Below, piece after piece: positions 35,021-49,634 of a DNA stretch of 64,000 nucleotides (position 1 is the first letter of the stretch; each line of letters opens with the position of its first letter). The notes beneath the pieces were generated by a model. It searched no databases and was not told where the DNA came from. It was given only the letters and a program-made list of their open reading frames with translations. A program made the position numbers and the translations under genes. Location: contig JAHYIO010000028.1 in the NCBI GenBank assembly GCA_020543525.1, positions 62,001 to 126,000 on the forward strand, given 5' to 3'. This DNA comes from Coriolopsis trogii. Lineage: Eukaryota > Basidiomycota > Agaricomycetes > Polyporales > Polyporaceae.

Positions 35021-37907
35021 ATGTCTTCTAATGAGCCTATTCTTCCGCAAGCCGTTGGTTACGGAGTCGGTCAGTGACTATGTACTATACCTACTGGAAG
35101 GTTGTACTAACCATCATGTGTATGCGCAGTGATCGGTAGGTACACCGCCTACTCTTCCAAGGTCTGGCGATTTAGAAGTCCGGATCCCAGGAATCGGGCT
35201 CTTCTTCAGCGCCCTCATGCTGTCCTTCACCGCGATACAAGCACGATATACGAGCTTCTCGGTGAAAGACTCGGAAGAGTTCAACAGCGCCTCCCGGAGC
35301 GTCAAGCCTGGCCTTATCGCGTCCGGCATAGTGTCCGCTTGGACATGGGCTGCAAGTCTTGTGAGCATCTGAACCGTTCCTGCATAACTTCAACAACTCA
35401 CATCAAATATTTGTAGCTACAGTCAAGTGTGGTGGTTTACAAAGACGGCATCTCAGGAACATGGTGGTACGGTGCTGGAGCGACGATTCAGATTCTTCTC
35501 TTTGCCCAGGTTCGTGGAAGCTCGACTACATGCCCAGTGTCTACGGACTATGCCTCACCTATCCGTGACTCCTAGCTCGCTGCCAAGCTGAAGCTCAATG
35601 CTCCCTATGCTCACACATGGCTCGAAATTGTGGCAGCTAGATGGGGAACTGTCGCCCATCTTGTGTTCATGTTCTTCGGCTTCGCTACCAACATAATCGT
35701 GTCTTCTATGCTAATCCTGGGCGGTTCTGCAACTGTCACTGCTTTGACTGGGATGAACACGGTCGCTGTGAGTATCCTATCGTACACGGTCTCGTGCGAC
35801 GCTGACATCCTCCATTCGTCAGGCTTGCTTCCTGATCCCTCTGGGAGTGGCAATATATGTCATTGTCGGTGGCATGCGTGCCACTCTGATCTGCGACTAG
35901 TGAGAACCCGCCCTCTACCATGCTATCCGCTCATCATACTGACAATGAAATCCTGTGTACAGCACTCATACGATGGTTCTCTTTGCAGTCATGTTCGTCT
36001 TCATCTTCACCGTCTATGCCACAAGCGAGAAAATAGGCAGCTTCAGCGCGATGCACGCGTTGCTTCTCAGAGCATCTACCGAGCATCCAATCGAGGGTAA
36101 CGCACAAGGGTCGTACTTGACCATGCACTCGAAAAACGGTCTCATCTTCGGAGTCATCAATGTCATCGGCAATTTTGCCACTGTCTTCCAAGACCAGGCT
36201 GTATGTCTCCTACATCTATGATCTCAGTGCCCTTGTCGCTGCGTACCCATTGTGTCTCAGTATTGGCAGCGCGCCATCGCAAGCCGTCCCGCCACGTCCG
36301 TCAAGGCGTATTTGCTAGGAGGCCTCGCATGGTTCGCGATCCCGTTTATGTTTTCAACCACGCTTGGCCTTGCCGCTGTCGCGCTCCGTGGGGACCCCGA
36401 CATGCGTGTCTTGACGCCTGAAGACGTCTCCGCGGGACTACCCGCGTCTGCCGCTGCCGCCGCCATCCTCGGAAAGCCAGGGGCTGCTGCTCTTCTTGTA
36501 GTGCTCTTCTTGGCCGTGACGTCTGCGACATCGGCGGAGCTGATTGCTGTCTCGTCGTTGTTGACGTATGACGTTTACAAGGTGGGTAAGCACGGAGCTT
36601 GAGACCTGCCTTTGCGAGCTAAGCATGGCCATATATTACAGAAGTACTACAACCCACATGCGACCGATGCACAGATTCTCAAGGTCTCGCACGCTATGGT
36701 ACGCCGGCCAGCACTCCTAGTTCTTAACGTGTGACTATGCTGACGAGGTGTGCACAGGTCGCAGTGTTCGCTGTCGTTATGGGCGCACTGGGTGTCATAT
36801 TCTTCTTCATCGGCATCGGCCTCGGATGGCTCTACGTGAAGTCTTTTAGATGTAATGTATCTCAGCGCCTCACTGACACATTCTCTCTTTAGGAATTCAT
36901 GGGCGTTGCGCTCGGATCCGCTGTTGTACCTATCGCTATATGCATGACCTGGGGTAAGGCAAACAAGTGGGGATGTCTCTGCGGCTCCGTTGCAGGCTTT
37001 TGTGCCGGGATCGTTGCTTGGCTCGTCACCACCTCAGCACTTAATGATGGCGAACTCACTGTTGCCGTATGTTTCGTCTTTAAAATGCCTGGGGTCATTC
37101 TGATAGGCATGACAGTCAACCGGAGGTGACCTGGAGATGCTCGCCGGCAACCTCGCATCGATTGGCGTCGGCGGTATCGTTTGTGTCACAGTCTCGTTGA
37201 TTGTGAGTTTAGGCGCTTTTAGCTCGATCGTACATACTAGGACAGCTGACCATCGTTTCAGTGGCCTGAGGACTTCGACTTTGAAGCCACGCGTGCCATC
37301 AATAAGCCGATGCAGAACGAGGCAACCTCTGACTCACCTCGCACGGTCGAAACGAGCGATCGCAAGGACAAGGATGAATTAATAGATTTGTCAGTGGCGC
37401 AAGTCGCAGCAGATGCCATGTCTGTCATGGAGTCAGAGAACGAGCTTGACCCGGTCGCGCTCGAGAGATCGTTCCGTATCGCGTCATGGGCGTCCGTAAT
37501 TCTCGTACGCCTTCCCCTCGTCTGCACTAGCGTCCGTGTCCCGTGTCAGGCTCAGTACTGACTCACTCGTTTGCAGACGCTCGTAATGCTGATTATCATC
37601 CCGCTACCCTTGTTCTTTGCGCAGACGGTGTATGGTGTTGTAGGTCTTACGGCGTGGGTCGTCATCGGGATGGTCTGGGCGTTTTGCTCGGCCATCGCGG
37701 TCGTGCTCTATCCGCTGTATGAGAGTCGCGCCGCCTTGTTCAGCATTACAAGAGGTTTCGTGAAGGTACGTGATGCTACTTCTGTGCGTACAGAGTGGTC
37801 CCTCCTAATCATTCTTTTTGCGGCCGTGGCGATCCCAGGATGTTTTTGCGAGGAAAAGCGGCAAGTACGTTAATTTCAGGGCCAAATCTGAGGCATGTCA
37901 CGCTTGA
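35021..37907 (+). CDS. dur3: Urea active transporter Dur3, tandem copy 2
   Basis: Second urea symporter, clearly a duplicate of copy 1: nearly every exon aligns, including the 6-base exon (35130-35135). The start at 35021 reads MSSNEPILPQAVGYGV. Conserved blocks are [32 protein letters not shown], a CDYTHTMVLFAVMFVF stretch, [19 protein letters not shown], a [17 protein letters not shown] block, [18 protein letters not shown] and [17 protein letters not shown]. Differences cluster in the cytoplasmic loop near 37290-37470 and in the C-terminal tail, which ends DVFARKSGKYVNFRAKSEACHA at a TGA (37905-37907). The frame is open throughout, so the copy looks functional. The divergence of loop and tail may reflect different regulation or turnover. 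Confidence 0.89.
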
Positions 37908-38076
37908 GAGGCGACAGACTTGTCAATATATTATATAGTGGTCAACGGTGTACATTGCACGGAACACTGGACGATATCTGTCTAGCCCAACATGAGGGCC
38001 CGCAAATGAAGGGGTCCGAGTTTTGAGGTACAGAAGTGGAACAAGTAATGATCAAACATACGCATGTACAACGCTG

Positions 38077-40142
38077 CTACGCGACAGTGGGCGAATTTCG
38101 AACGTTGCCATCGAATTGAGCTGTTGCTTGACTTTTCTCTGTTGTCTGCTCAGCCGCTTCTAAGCCTGTTTGGGCTTGCTGACAACCGGGAATCACGGAT
38201 CGTAAGCGTGCGCGTGAAGAGTGTGTCTGCATAATGTACGCACAATTTCTCCTGCTACTATGATGGTACTTTCGCCAGGTACTCCTCTGAGGAAAGACGA
38301 GAAAGAAAAACGTGTATCGACGTTGGCGGCCAGTCGGTGTCGGAGGGCCTCTCTCCCGTTGAGTGTGGCAAGTAAGGCGTTCAGAAAGACTGCGTGTAGG
38401 AGTAAAATACAAGTAGCCTCAGAATCACCGTTAGGAGGACTGGTTGTCGCACGTACGTTTGGGAAGAACGAACCAGAACAAGAAGGGAAGCAGAGTTGTA
38501 TGGCGAGCCGCCGAGTACTGTATGCAGACTGTCAGTGATATGAAGGCTATCTACGTGCTGTGCGCTCACTACGATAAGAGTGCATGCAGAGCACAATCTG
38601 AGAGTGTTATGTATAAGCACTAGCCCCAAATGAAGGTGAGAGACGTACGTCGTGAGTCCCCCCGTGTTGATGGTATATACCATAAGTTTCCGAATCACAG
38701 ATTGCGTACTAATACAGCCAACAGTTCAGTATCTCGTAATCATGGATGTGCTCATCGGAAAGTACTAGCACCTACCTTTTGAACGCGCTACGACTTCTGG
38801 CAAGAAGTACGCATAAAGTCGCGGAGAGCAGGAGATCGGCAACAAATGCTCCTACGGTCCCTACCCAAAGTACCCACTACGTGACCACGTCAACACGACA
38901 ACAGAGTCTTGTTGCGACTACTTCGCTCACCGAAAGTGTCCTGTCAAGCTCAACAAACGTCTTGCATCTGAACCTGCCATGATATTGAGTTCACAAGATT
39001 AACAAAAGGGAGCCGGAGGTACTCGCCCTATGACAGAGTAGCCTGGACATTGGGGAACAAAGACGTCACACTCATTGGGGTCGGGAAGATAAACCCTCGT
39101 ACCAATGCTGAAGCCTGAGCGGATAGTGAGGTGAACTCATATGTCCGAGAGACCAAGAAATAAGTTTAATCACCAAATACAACAGTGGCGATGAATATCT
39201 GTCATGTGACGGAATCATGAGATCGCAGGCATGGTCATGAGCTCCCACGAATATCCTCACAAAGGTCGCCACCAGCACTCGGTTGCCTTTACTCACTGGG
39301 TAAGGTGTGAGCTCGTAGGCCTTGTCTACTAACTTGCGACAGCGGGAACTCACAAACCCATATTCTGTAACAGAACACGCTACGGAATGCATCCGAGTTC
39401 CATCGGCGTCATCGGATTCAGAGTAAAGACAACCCACCATCGAATGATTCCGTCACTTAGGCCCTATTTTTGCATCTGAGTCATCTCCCCAAAACCAATT
39501 GAGTGAATTCCGAGAGCACACCGTAGCGAGTACTGTCCCCTGTAGCGAGGTTCAGCAGTTGTGCTATTCACAGCGGAAGATCAGAGAGCGTACAATGATG
39601 CTCCTGGTAGTATGGTCCGTTGAGTCCGTGAGCGACACTACAAAGTACTGAGTCCATGAAATCCTCACCAGGTGGGTCCGACTAGTGCGTTTGGATCATC
39701 ATGACGTGTTACCGCGAAGGTATACACCGCATGGACAATCATAGCGAGATGAAGTCCATCAAGTGTCCTGTAAATTGTCAGCAAAGGAGAATTCATTAAG
39801 CGGGAGGTCGTGATGGGTCACCAAAGAGCGGCAATCTATTGTGCATATGAGCCGGAAACATTCCTGAGACAGATTGAAACACTCACAGATGTCTTCAGGA
39901 GAGCTGTATCGTTTGTGCTCCGGGTATAAAACATATATGTCTGCAGGGTGGTCAAGCCGAACAGACTGCACAAGCTTTGTCCATCGCTCCGATTAGGATG
40001 AGGTACAAAGTGAGACTCACATTGAAGCCAGAACGCTGCCTGTGGCAGATATTCAAAGTAAGGCTGAGCAGGGGTAGGAGAAATGTGAGTACGCACCGAT
40101 GTAGGCAGGCCCAAGAGTGTTGTTGATGTTAGATTGAAGCAT
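38077..40142 (-). CDS. DUF6534-family multi-pass membrane protein, copy 3
   Basis: Function is unknown. The minus-strand start at 40142 (MLQSNINNTLGPAYIG) is followed by LFGLTTLQTYMFYTRS, a short exon encoding IAALW, and LDGLHLAMIVHAVYTFAV. Further on are a YRIW block, FRCKTFVELDRTLS, a WVLWVGTVGAFVADLLLSAT membrane block, SVIRKLMVYTINTGGLTT, FLFWFVLPK and FLNALLATLNGREALRHRL. All segments I could align keep phase, so it may be intact, but the 39070-39450 part was only partly resolved. The C-terminal exon could stop at 38077 (ending GNVRNSPTVA) if one more intron is removed. It sits head-to-head with copy 4, to which it is closer than to copies 1 and 2. Confidence 0.72.
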
Positions 40143-41667
40143 GGAGGGAAATATCAGAAAGCGAGCTGAAGATGGCAGTCCGCGGGTCATATTTAGGGCC
40201 CCCCAGGATCACATTGTTGCCGCCTGCCTTCGAGGCAGAGCAAAGTCGCCGACTCCAGTTGTATTCTCCTCCGTCACTGCTGAAATGGACTGGCAAAGTG
40301 TTAGCCCGGTACCGAGTATGTCAGGCTTGCAGCACTTGCGAACTTTGCACTCCTACGTGCCGTTGATGCACAGCTATGATCTATGCGAATCACCAAGCTA
40401 CATCACCAATAATGTTCACGGTGTCTAGTATGACTCCTAGACAGGCTTTCGAGGCTGTGAATCGGTGCTTGAAGCAACGGAAATGGCACACACATTGTCA
40501 GGCCCTGACTGCGCAATCAGCATTCTCGACGCATATTGACGGATTTCGAACCACTCGCGGGGGTATTCACCATACTTCAGAGGAGTTTCTGTTACCTGTT
40601 GATGACAGATGATCAGCAGCTTGTCAGTCAGCGTCAACTGATGCGCACCGTGTACGGTCCCCGGTGTCCATGTGGTGTCCCAAGGCTGGCATTCGCGATA
40701 ACCTCTGAGGCATGGCAGTACGCCAAGAGTCGTGGGGTTCTGGTCAGCCTGGTCTGAACATGATGATGTGGAGACTAGATCCAAGTAGTAGTCGTACTAG
40801 ACTCGTAGTAGTCTCTTGCTCGTGCGGCGCCCACCGGATCCCACGGGCCGGAGGCCTCGGTTGAGATGTACGGCAATATCGCGATCATGCCCTCGACTGA
40901 ATCGACCCCGCTCAGACTTGTTGGCAAGTCGCAGCCTGATGCTTCTTGTCTTGGAGCTTGTGCTATCTCGCACGAAGCACTTGACACTGCATCTCTACCC
41001 GGAATGCCTCATCAACGAGGACCATCATTGTCCTCGCCACGTCATAGGACGACAGGGAGCGTGCGTTTACAGCTCTGTTGCGAGCGATAGACGCAGCTGC
41101 GGCGGGAGGACAGCGTGGGTGGTCATCGTGATATTCCGGGCAATACACTGCGCTAACAGGGAGGGCCTGTGCACACAGGTGAGCGCAGAGAGTGTTTGTT
41201 CTTGATCGGGCGGAGTAGGTCTGATTCAAGCACATATCTGGGCTCATTGCTTACATCGTGCCAAACAGGTTCATTGCACGTGGCTTGAGAAGCGATACGG
41301 GAACCACAGGAGCCCCGAGATACTCATTATGAAAAGGGCAGTCAAGGTTCCTAACGTTGGTCGCTCCCATTTGCCGGCTGGAGGCTTATTTAGGTTCAGA
41401 ACTCTACTTGGGAAGCATTACATGTCTCACATCTTAGCCGGCGAGAACCTTGGACGAAGACGTGTTTATCACGGCCCAGTGTACCGAATTGGGATCCTAC
41501 AATGCAAATCCAGCAATTACGCGCAGTCTGTGTGTGACTGCGCGGTTTGGACTTTGACTATCCATCCTCCCGATATATCTGAGCTCCTGACAAACCTCGA
41601 GGCCCCAACTACCGGAGGGGTATAACAATGAATACTCTGAGACTTGTAACCAGATTCCATCCCTCCG
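40143..41667. promoter_or_regulatory. Head-to-head spacer between DUF6534 copies 3 and 4
   Basis: This 1.5-kb region lies between two divergent starts, so both promoters should be here. Short open frames on both strands (e.g. 40437-40784 minus, 40816-41205 plus) show no domain or family block. A triplet-like run with tagtagtcgtactag occurs near 40786-40815. No gene is supported. Confidence 0.35.
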
Positions 41668-43762
41668 ATGCTTGAAGCTAATATCCAGAACACGCTTGGT
41701 TCCGCTTACCTAGGTACAGCTATCTCCGAGCTCGCTCCAGGCTGGTGCCACTACTGACCTTCTGCTCTTGACAGGTAGCATACTCGCAGCATGGTGAGCA
41801 ACGCTGTCACGTCTTGCCATCACGCCGACTCGCTGCTTTTGCCATCACGCCGACTCGCTGCTGAAGCATATACTCGGATCGACAGCCTCTTTGGCTTGAC
41901 GACGTGCAGACATACATATATTTCACACGAGCGCAGAAGGACATCAGACAATTGAGGATATCGGTGGGTCCTCCTCCCTCGGCCTCCCGCAGTAGTGGCT
42001 ACTCCATATACTGCGCCTGCAGATTGCCGTTCTCTGGTGAGTCTCTCTGCCTCATATTGGTCTGGATGAGAATTTCCAGCATATCCTGACCGAGAATATG
42101 AACAAGGGCTTTGGACGCTTTACACGTTGTGGTCATTACTCATGCAGTATACTTGTATGCGGTCACAAGACACAACGACCCCGATGCACTGAGCGGGCCC
42201 ACATGGTACGTCAACGACTTGTATTGCGAACTGAACATACACGTCTGAGCTCAATAATCATCTAGGAGTTTGATCGTATGCACTTGTCCTCTTCAGAACT
42301 ATCTAATACTGACTGATTCCGCAGAGCACAGTATCCCTAACGGTACGTGGTGGTTACAAACTATCATATTCGCGTGCCCGTCAAGTAATGTGTGTGTATG
42401 CTATCAGGAGATTAGCGATTCGCTAGCCAGAGGGTGCGCATGAGGCTCAAAGTCCCGAGACGTTTATGAGGTCTGACCGATTACAATAGGATCTTCTGTT
42501 ACAGAGTATGGAAATGTACGTAGTATGAGAATATCTTGATCGACGCACGACGAACTGAATCTTGGTGCTGCGTTGTAGTCAGCAATCAGAATCAATTTCT
42601 TGTGGTGATCTTGGTACGCTACCTGCGAATCCACCTCCCACCTCAGCCTGTCCGTCTGACATGATCATACACTGCCAGGCTGTTCCGGCTCTAGCGGTGT
42701 TTGGTGAGTGGCTACCTCGACTCAGTGGCCGGACTGTGGACTGATCGTTGCGCGCAGCTGTCAATCTTTGTCAGTAGTATCTTCGCAAGGCCGAAACTAG
42801 ACATGCTGACTCCGAGTTGAATGCGTATGCTTCGCCGCCATCGGGTGAGTGCGCGAGGCTCCTCGATTCTGCACTTCTCATCATCGCTATACTTGACCAG
42901 CTATCGGTGCAAGACATGAACGACAGATTGTCGGCAAGTGCTCGAGCTGGCGTGCGTTTATGCACTACTGATACTCGTGCAGTGGGCGATCTACTTTGGA
43001 CTCGGAGGGGACGCAGTCGCAGACCTACTGCTCTCCATCACACTATGCTACCTCCTTCACCAAAGACGGAGTGCTTTTGAAAGGTATCTCCCATACACCG
43101 GTAGAAAGTCTGACCGAGACTCAAAACTGCGTACAGAGTCGACAACACAATCCGTAGCCTGATGGGCTACACTATCAATACCGGGGCAGAGACGACGTGC
43201 GTCCCAACGGCACCCTCCTACGATTCGTTCATCCATGGCTGATACCTAACCATTGACTGCAGGCTCTGCTGCGTGCTTTGCACAATAGTGGCAAGTCATG
43301 CGTGCCTACTCTCATCTCACTGGCACAACGCTGAACTGCAATCAGTACGCGGCGACTGCAAACACGCTGCTCTACTGCATGTTCTACTTGATGCTGCCCA
43401 AACGTACGTCCCTATCGGCGAGCACCTCGTAGCGCTTGGCCTTGAAACTAGGGCAGTGCTCACCTCTCGCGTCCCCAGTCCTTCTGAACGCACTCCTGGC
43501 GAGCCTGGTCGCTGCGTGACCGGATGACGACCGGCATAGGCCTCGACATCCCGCTCTCCTCCCCAACGTCCGTAGGTCCTGGCGCAAGTGGGACCCTCCG
43601 AGGGGATGCATTCTCGGTCAGTATCTACATCGATGCCTCATGTCTAAATGGGGCGCCGTAACTGACCAAGCCGTACCTATCAATCATTACAGTTCCTTAC
43701 CGACTCCAGACATGCAATGGGGCAGGACCACAAGAACAATGCGGATAGAGGCTCGGTATTGA
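41668..43762 (+). pseudogene. DUF6534-family gene, copy 4, frameshifted
   Basis: Closest to copy 5 (MLEANIQNTLGSAYLG versus MLEANIDNTLGSAYIG). Most exons align: QTYIYFTRAQKD, LDALHVVVITHAVYLYAV, IFCYRVWK, a WAIYFGLGGDAVADLLLSI membrane block, VDNTIRSLMGYTINTG, a YCMFYLMLPK segment and LLNALLASL. Two lesions are visible. Near 41903-41905, between LFGLTT and QTYIYF, one base is missing relative to copies 3 and 5. Near 43500-43525 the conserved LNAR block is replaced by a shorter sequence (net loss of about 11 bases), and the frame runs into TGA right after ASLVAA. The intron near 41814-41862 holds a 24-25-base tandem duplication. A read-through or different splicing could rescue one lesion but not both simply, so I call it a pseudogene. 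Confidence 0.7.
41814..41862. repeat. 24-25-base tandem duplication in an intron
   Basis: The sequence ttgccatcacgccgactcgc (with flanking gct) occurs twice back-to-back within an intron of DUF6534 copy 4. Copies are identical apart from one extra T, suggesting a recent slippage or repair event. Confidence 0.75.
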
Positions 43763-44415
43763 CTCCCAACAACCGTCGATCACGCGTTCTCCAAGACATA
43801 CCGACACCGTCTCGGAGCACAGCAGGGCAGAAGCTCTACAAGTCCGTACACTCCCATTGAGTACAAGTTTACATCCGTAATACAACACTACAACACACGG
43901 CACGCGGACAGGTCACAGCATCGACAACAGGAAGGGGAAAACGCGGTGTACATGTGAGGTCTCGGCATAGGTATAGAACGAGCCGAGCGAGGGTGGAGCA
44001 GGAACGAAGACGGAGAAGACGAAACGACCATCGATACATTTCGGGGCAGCGTCCATGGAAGTAGGTGATGCGAATCTGAATCGATGAGACGAAGATGCCT
44101 ACGTATGACGTTCTTTCCGGCTGACAGCGGCGGTCGAGAGTTCAGAGGGGAAGGACGGGGGAGGGTGGCAGGGTCGGGAGAACAAGACCGGGGGTAACGG
44201 AAACGGATACCAGCACCAGGCACAACACGGACACCAGACAATAAGGAGGAGATGAACGTGCGAAGCAATCCTATAAATATAGGCTACAGGAGCCCTGACA
44301 GCCAAAATGCAACGATACACGGAAGGCGGAAGAGCGAAGGAGGGATAGCGGACCCAGGGCGGCAGTGCACTCGGGTGGATGGAGTATGAAGGGGCACAGA
44401 ACGGAGACCACGACC
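43763..44415. other. 3' flank of AGC kinase and DUF6534 copy 4
   Basis: Convergent intergenic region; most probably the long 3' UTR of the kinase gene on the minus strand. Open frames here are low-complexity Ser/Pro/Arg-rich and unsupported. Confidence 0.35.
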
Positions 44416-46776
<2,361 letters not shown>

Positions 46777-48044
46777 GTTGGGGACGATGGGAGACGATAG
46801 AGAGGTGCTGAGGCGCGTTCAGCAGAGGGAGAGGGCGCCGGAGGCAAGGAGAGAGGTGGTGGTTCTGAGCTGGATGCGCTCTCGCCGTGATCTTATCGCC
46901 GGTCTTCCAGCCGGCAGAGCGCGTCTGCATGCACGTCCGCCTACACACGCTCTCTCTCCCTCCCATCGCTCTCACATCCTCCTCCGACGTCCACCGGCCT
47001 CGCACAGGCAATCCATACGGGCATCCCATCTTCGCCGAGGCTCGCTCTACCCGCGCCGCATCTCCTTCTCCAGGTCCAGATGGCGCCTCGCCTTTTGCGA
47101 GGGCCGTTCGCCGCCCTCATGTGTGGAGAAGGCTGGCCAAACGTGCCATTTCATCCTGACGCCGTCTATTGTCTCAAGGCAACCAACACTCGGCGCAAGG
47201 TTTAGCAACGTTGGGAGCATGCGGGCGCGGTCATGCTCTTGTCCCTATCTCTGCCACTGGATGATCTGCGCAGTTGTAGCGCAGCAGTCCATACAACCTT
47301 TTGTGAGTTTGTCTAGTGTTGCTCAACCATAGCTTATGCCCCATGATGATGTCATCCATGAGCTAGAATACGCCTCATCTCTCTTCGCAAAGTTGATCGT
47401 CTCTTCTGCATATCGCCCATCGTACCAGCGGGTAACGCCAAGTCCGTAGTTCGTCCGCGTGATGCAGAGAGACTCGCGAAATTGAGGTCTGTCGAAGTTG
47501 CCCTCCACAAGGCTTGGTTTCAACTTCGACTCTGCCCACAACGGCTTCGTGACTGCATATGGCAGGAGCCGCGTGAACCGGGCCTTAGCAGCACAAATTC
47601 GATTCATAAGTACTTGAAATCTATTCCTTCATTGGACGAGGCGGAATGTCATGCAAAGTTGTCGTCACCCTGCGTCAATGGAGCTCATAAAGGAACATGT
47701 GCCAGAACGTTGCACCTCCATAGACGAGATCGAAGACGTTCCGTGGACCCTCAAGGTAACATCTGGGAAGGCCAGTCATGTATATCGAGTCTATAGGGGC
47801 TACGGGATTCGGTTCAAGTCTGGATGCCTTGGAATTTGATGAACAGAACAGAACTTCAGCGCAAGCCGTTCCGGACGCGCTCAAGGTTTGGTGTTGTGAT
47901 TTGCGATCGAGTAGACGGCGTTCAAGGGTACATTGGTGATGATCTATGCGCATGGTTAGGCTATCTTGTGCTCTAACAATCCATGTACTCATTCAATGTG
48001 AAAGCTTCTCATGCACCAAACTGTTTGTGCACTTACTGCCCATG
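46777..48044. promoter_or_regulatory. Spacer between AGC kinase and amidotransferase gene
   Basis: The part nearest the kinase (46780-47060) is CT-rich on the plus strand and probably its promoter and leader. A plus-strand frame at 47651-47839 with an ATG (62 residues, contains TSIDEIEDVPWTLKV) and a minus-strand frame at 47323-47607 (94 residues) look somewhat protein-like but match no family I know. I do not call either. Confidence 0.3.
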
Positions 48045-49066
48045 CTATGCTTTCGTCGCGCGCAAAATCTCCCACAACTTCTTGCCAACGACATCTACAC
48101 CATCATTTCGCCAATCGGCTCTGCGCTGGTAGTCTTCCACGATCTCCTTGCTCAGGATCCCGGTCGCGTGCCGGGCCTTGACTATCTCCTCAGTGATCGA
48201 GCTCACGAACTCTGGATGACCCTGAACTGTGAATATATGCACGTCCGCCGGGGACAGTGCGTCGGGAGATGCACCAGGATACAATTGGACCATCCCTTGA
48301 TTGGGAGCGACGGGCGAGGAGCCGAGGAGATGGAACGAGGGTGGGCAGGCTGGGACGTGATCGCGGTGCATCTGCTCAATATTCTGTAGGACGAACGAGG
48401 GTTCTGGTGTTAGCGTCCGTCTTCATGCCGTTCGCTCGAAATACCACACGCGTACCAGTTCGGATACTCCGAAGAGCTTTTTGCCCGTGTCCGTCAAGTC
48501 GACCTTCGTGACGCCTACTTCCCAATTGCCACCATTTGGCACGCATTCGCCACCAAGGGCGCGCGCGATGACTTGGTGTCCGAAGCATATACCTATCGGA
48601 TCCCGGTGAGCGGGGACTCTGTCAGTGGAAGGAGCGGGGCTTACCAAACAAGCGAATCTTAGGTTTCTCCTCAGACAAGTACCGCACGTAGTCGATGAGT
48701 CGGTTTATCCACTCCACGTTCTCGTACGCCGACGCGGCTGCACGTCGGTCCCGCAATTCAGCATGACCGCATGGTGAGTTTTGCGATCAGGAAGCACCCA
48801 CCGGAGCCAGTGAGTAGCATGGCGTCGTACACGTCCGGGTTCTCGGGATACTCTTGTTTGTTCCGCACGTCGAACGCGTCTACGACGAAGTCGAGGTCGG
48901 ACACGCTCGGGTCCGAATGAGCTGCTTCCGCCTTGAACGACTCGAGAGACTTGCGGAACAGGTCCCGGAAGATGACACCATAGTCTCCGCGAGCGGCCAG
49001 GACCGGTGGTATCGGCGTGTCGCACAGGAGGACAGCGATACGGAATGGGCTTTGCGACGAAGACAT
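48045..49066 (-). CDS. Class I glutamine amidotransferase-like protein
   Basis: Predicted to hydrolyse glutamine or a related amide; this stand-alone GATase1 subgroup (related to yeast YLR126C-type proteins) has no assigned pathway. The start at 49066 gives MSSSQSPFRIAVLLCDTPIP. Exons then encode FVVDAFDVRNKQEYPENPD, YDAMLLTGS, YENVEWINRLIDYVRYL and IRLFGICFGHQVIARALGG, in which the cysteine is the expected nucleophile. After GVSEL an intron leads to NIEQMHRDHVPACPP and then VQGHPEF, with the histidine of the triad; the Glu lies two residues on. Three or four introns of about 50-65 bases are present. The stop is at 48045. Length (about 260-270 residues) fits the family. All triad residues are present, so activity is plausible. 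Confidence 0.86.
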
Positions 49067-49634
49067 TGCGGCGGGAAACAGTCGGGATGGTTGGGTGTCG
49101 TATGAAGTCGCAGCGTTGGGGATGTATAAGCTTCAGGATCCCTTTAGCTTTGTCAGCCTAGAAGGCGGTCGTTAGTAACGAGACGTAGCGAGTGCATAGA
49201 TACTAGATCCACCAACTATACTGAAAACGACGTACGGGTAGGGTATCAGACGCGACAAGGCCGAGTTCCTGCCAGTGAGTGAGGACCACTGGCTCCTGAA
49301 GATATCTATGTCTAAATCGACCGAGGCATGACGAGATATCGAGTCAGGGCCCGCGACGGTCCGGGTCCCGGCGGTGAGTATCCTCTCCTTATCAGGACTA
49401 GTACTCCTGACATAAGCGTGAGTTCACTCCCTAAGGCGCCTATACGACTTTGTAGCTGACGTGCACTGGGCGACTGGCACGAGGTATAGCAACGAGCGAA
49501 GAATCTGTCGTATTCCTCGACCTATTCTTGCGTTTGTGCAAGAGGAACAGAGACTACGAGCGCTACGATGTCAAAGCCATAGTACGTTTCGATGCCTGAA
49601 AAGTCACCATCCTAACGTGGTATTAAGATGCGGG
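49067..49634. other. Intergenic region upstream of amidotransferase gene
   Basis: Probable promoter of the minus-strand amidotransferase gene plus 3' flank of DUF6534 copy 5. No coding signal. Confidence 0.35.

Noticed and set aside
38077..40142. DUF6534 copy 3 as a pseudogene
   Set aside because: It first seemed broken, but each block I could align on the minus strand keeps phase once introns are removed, so a gene call is safer.
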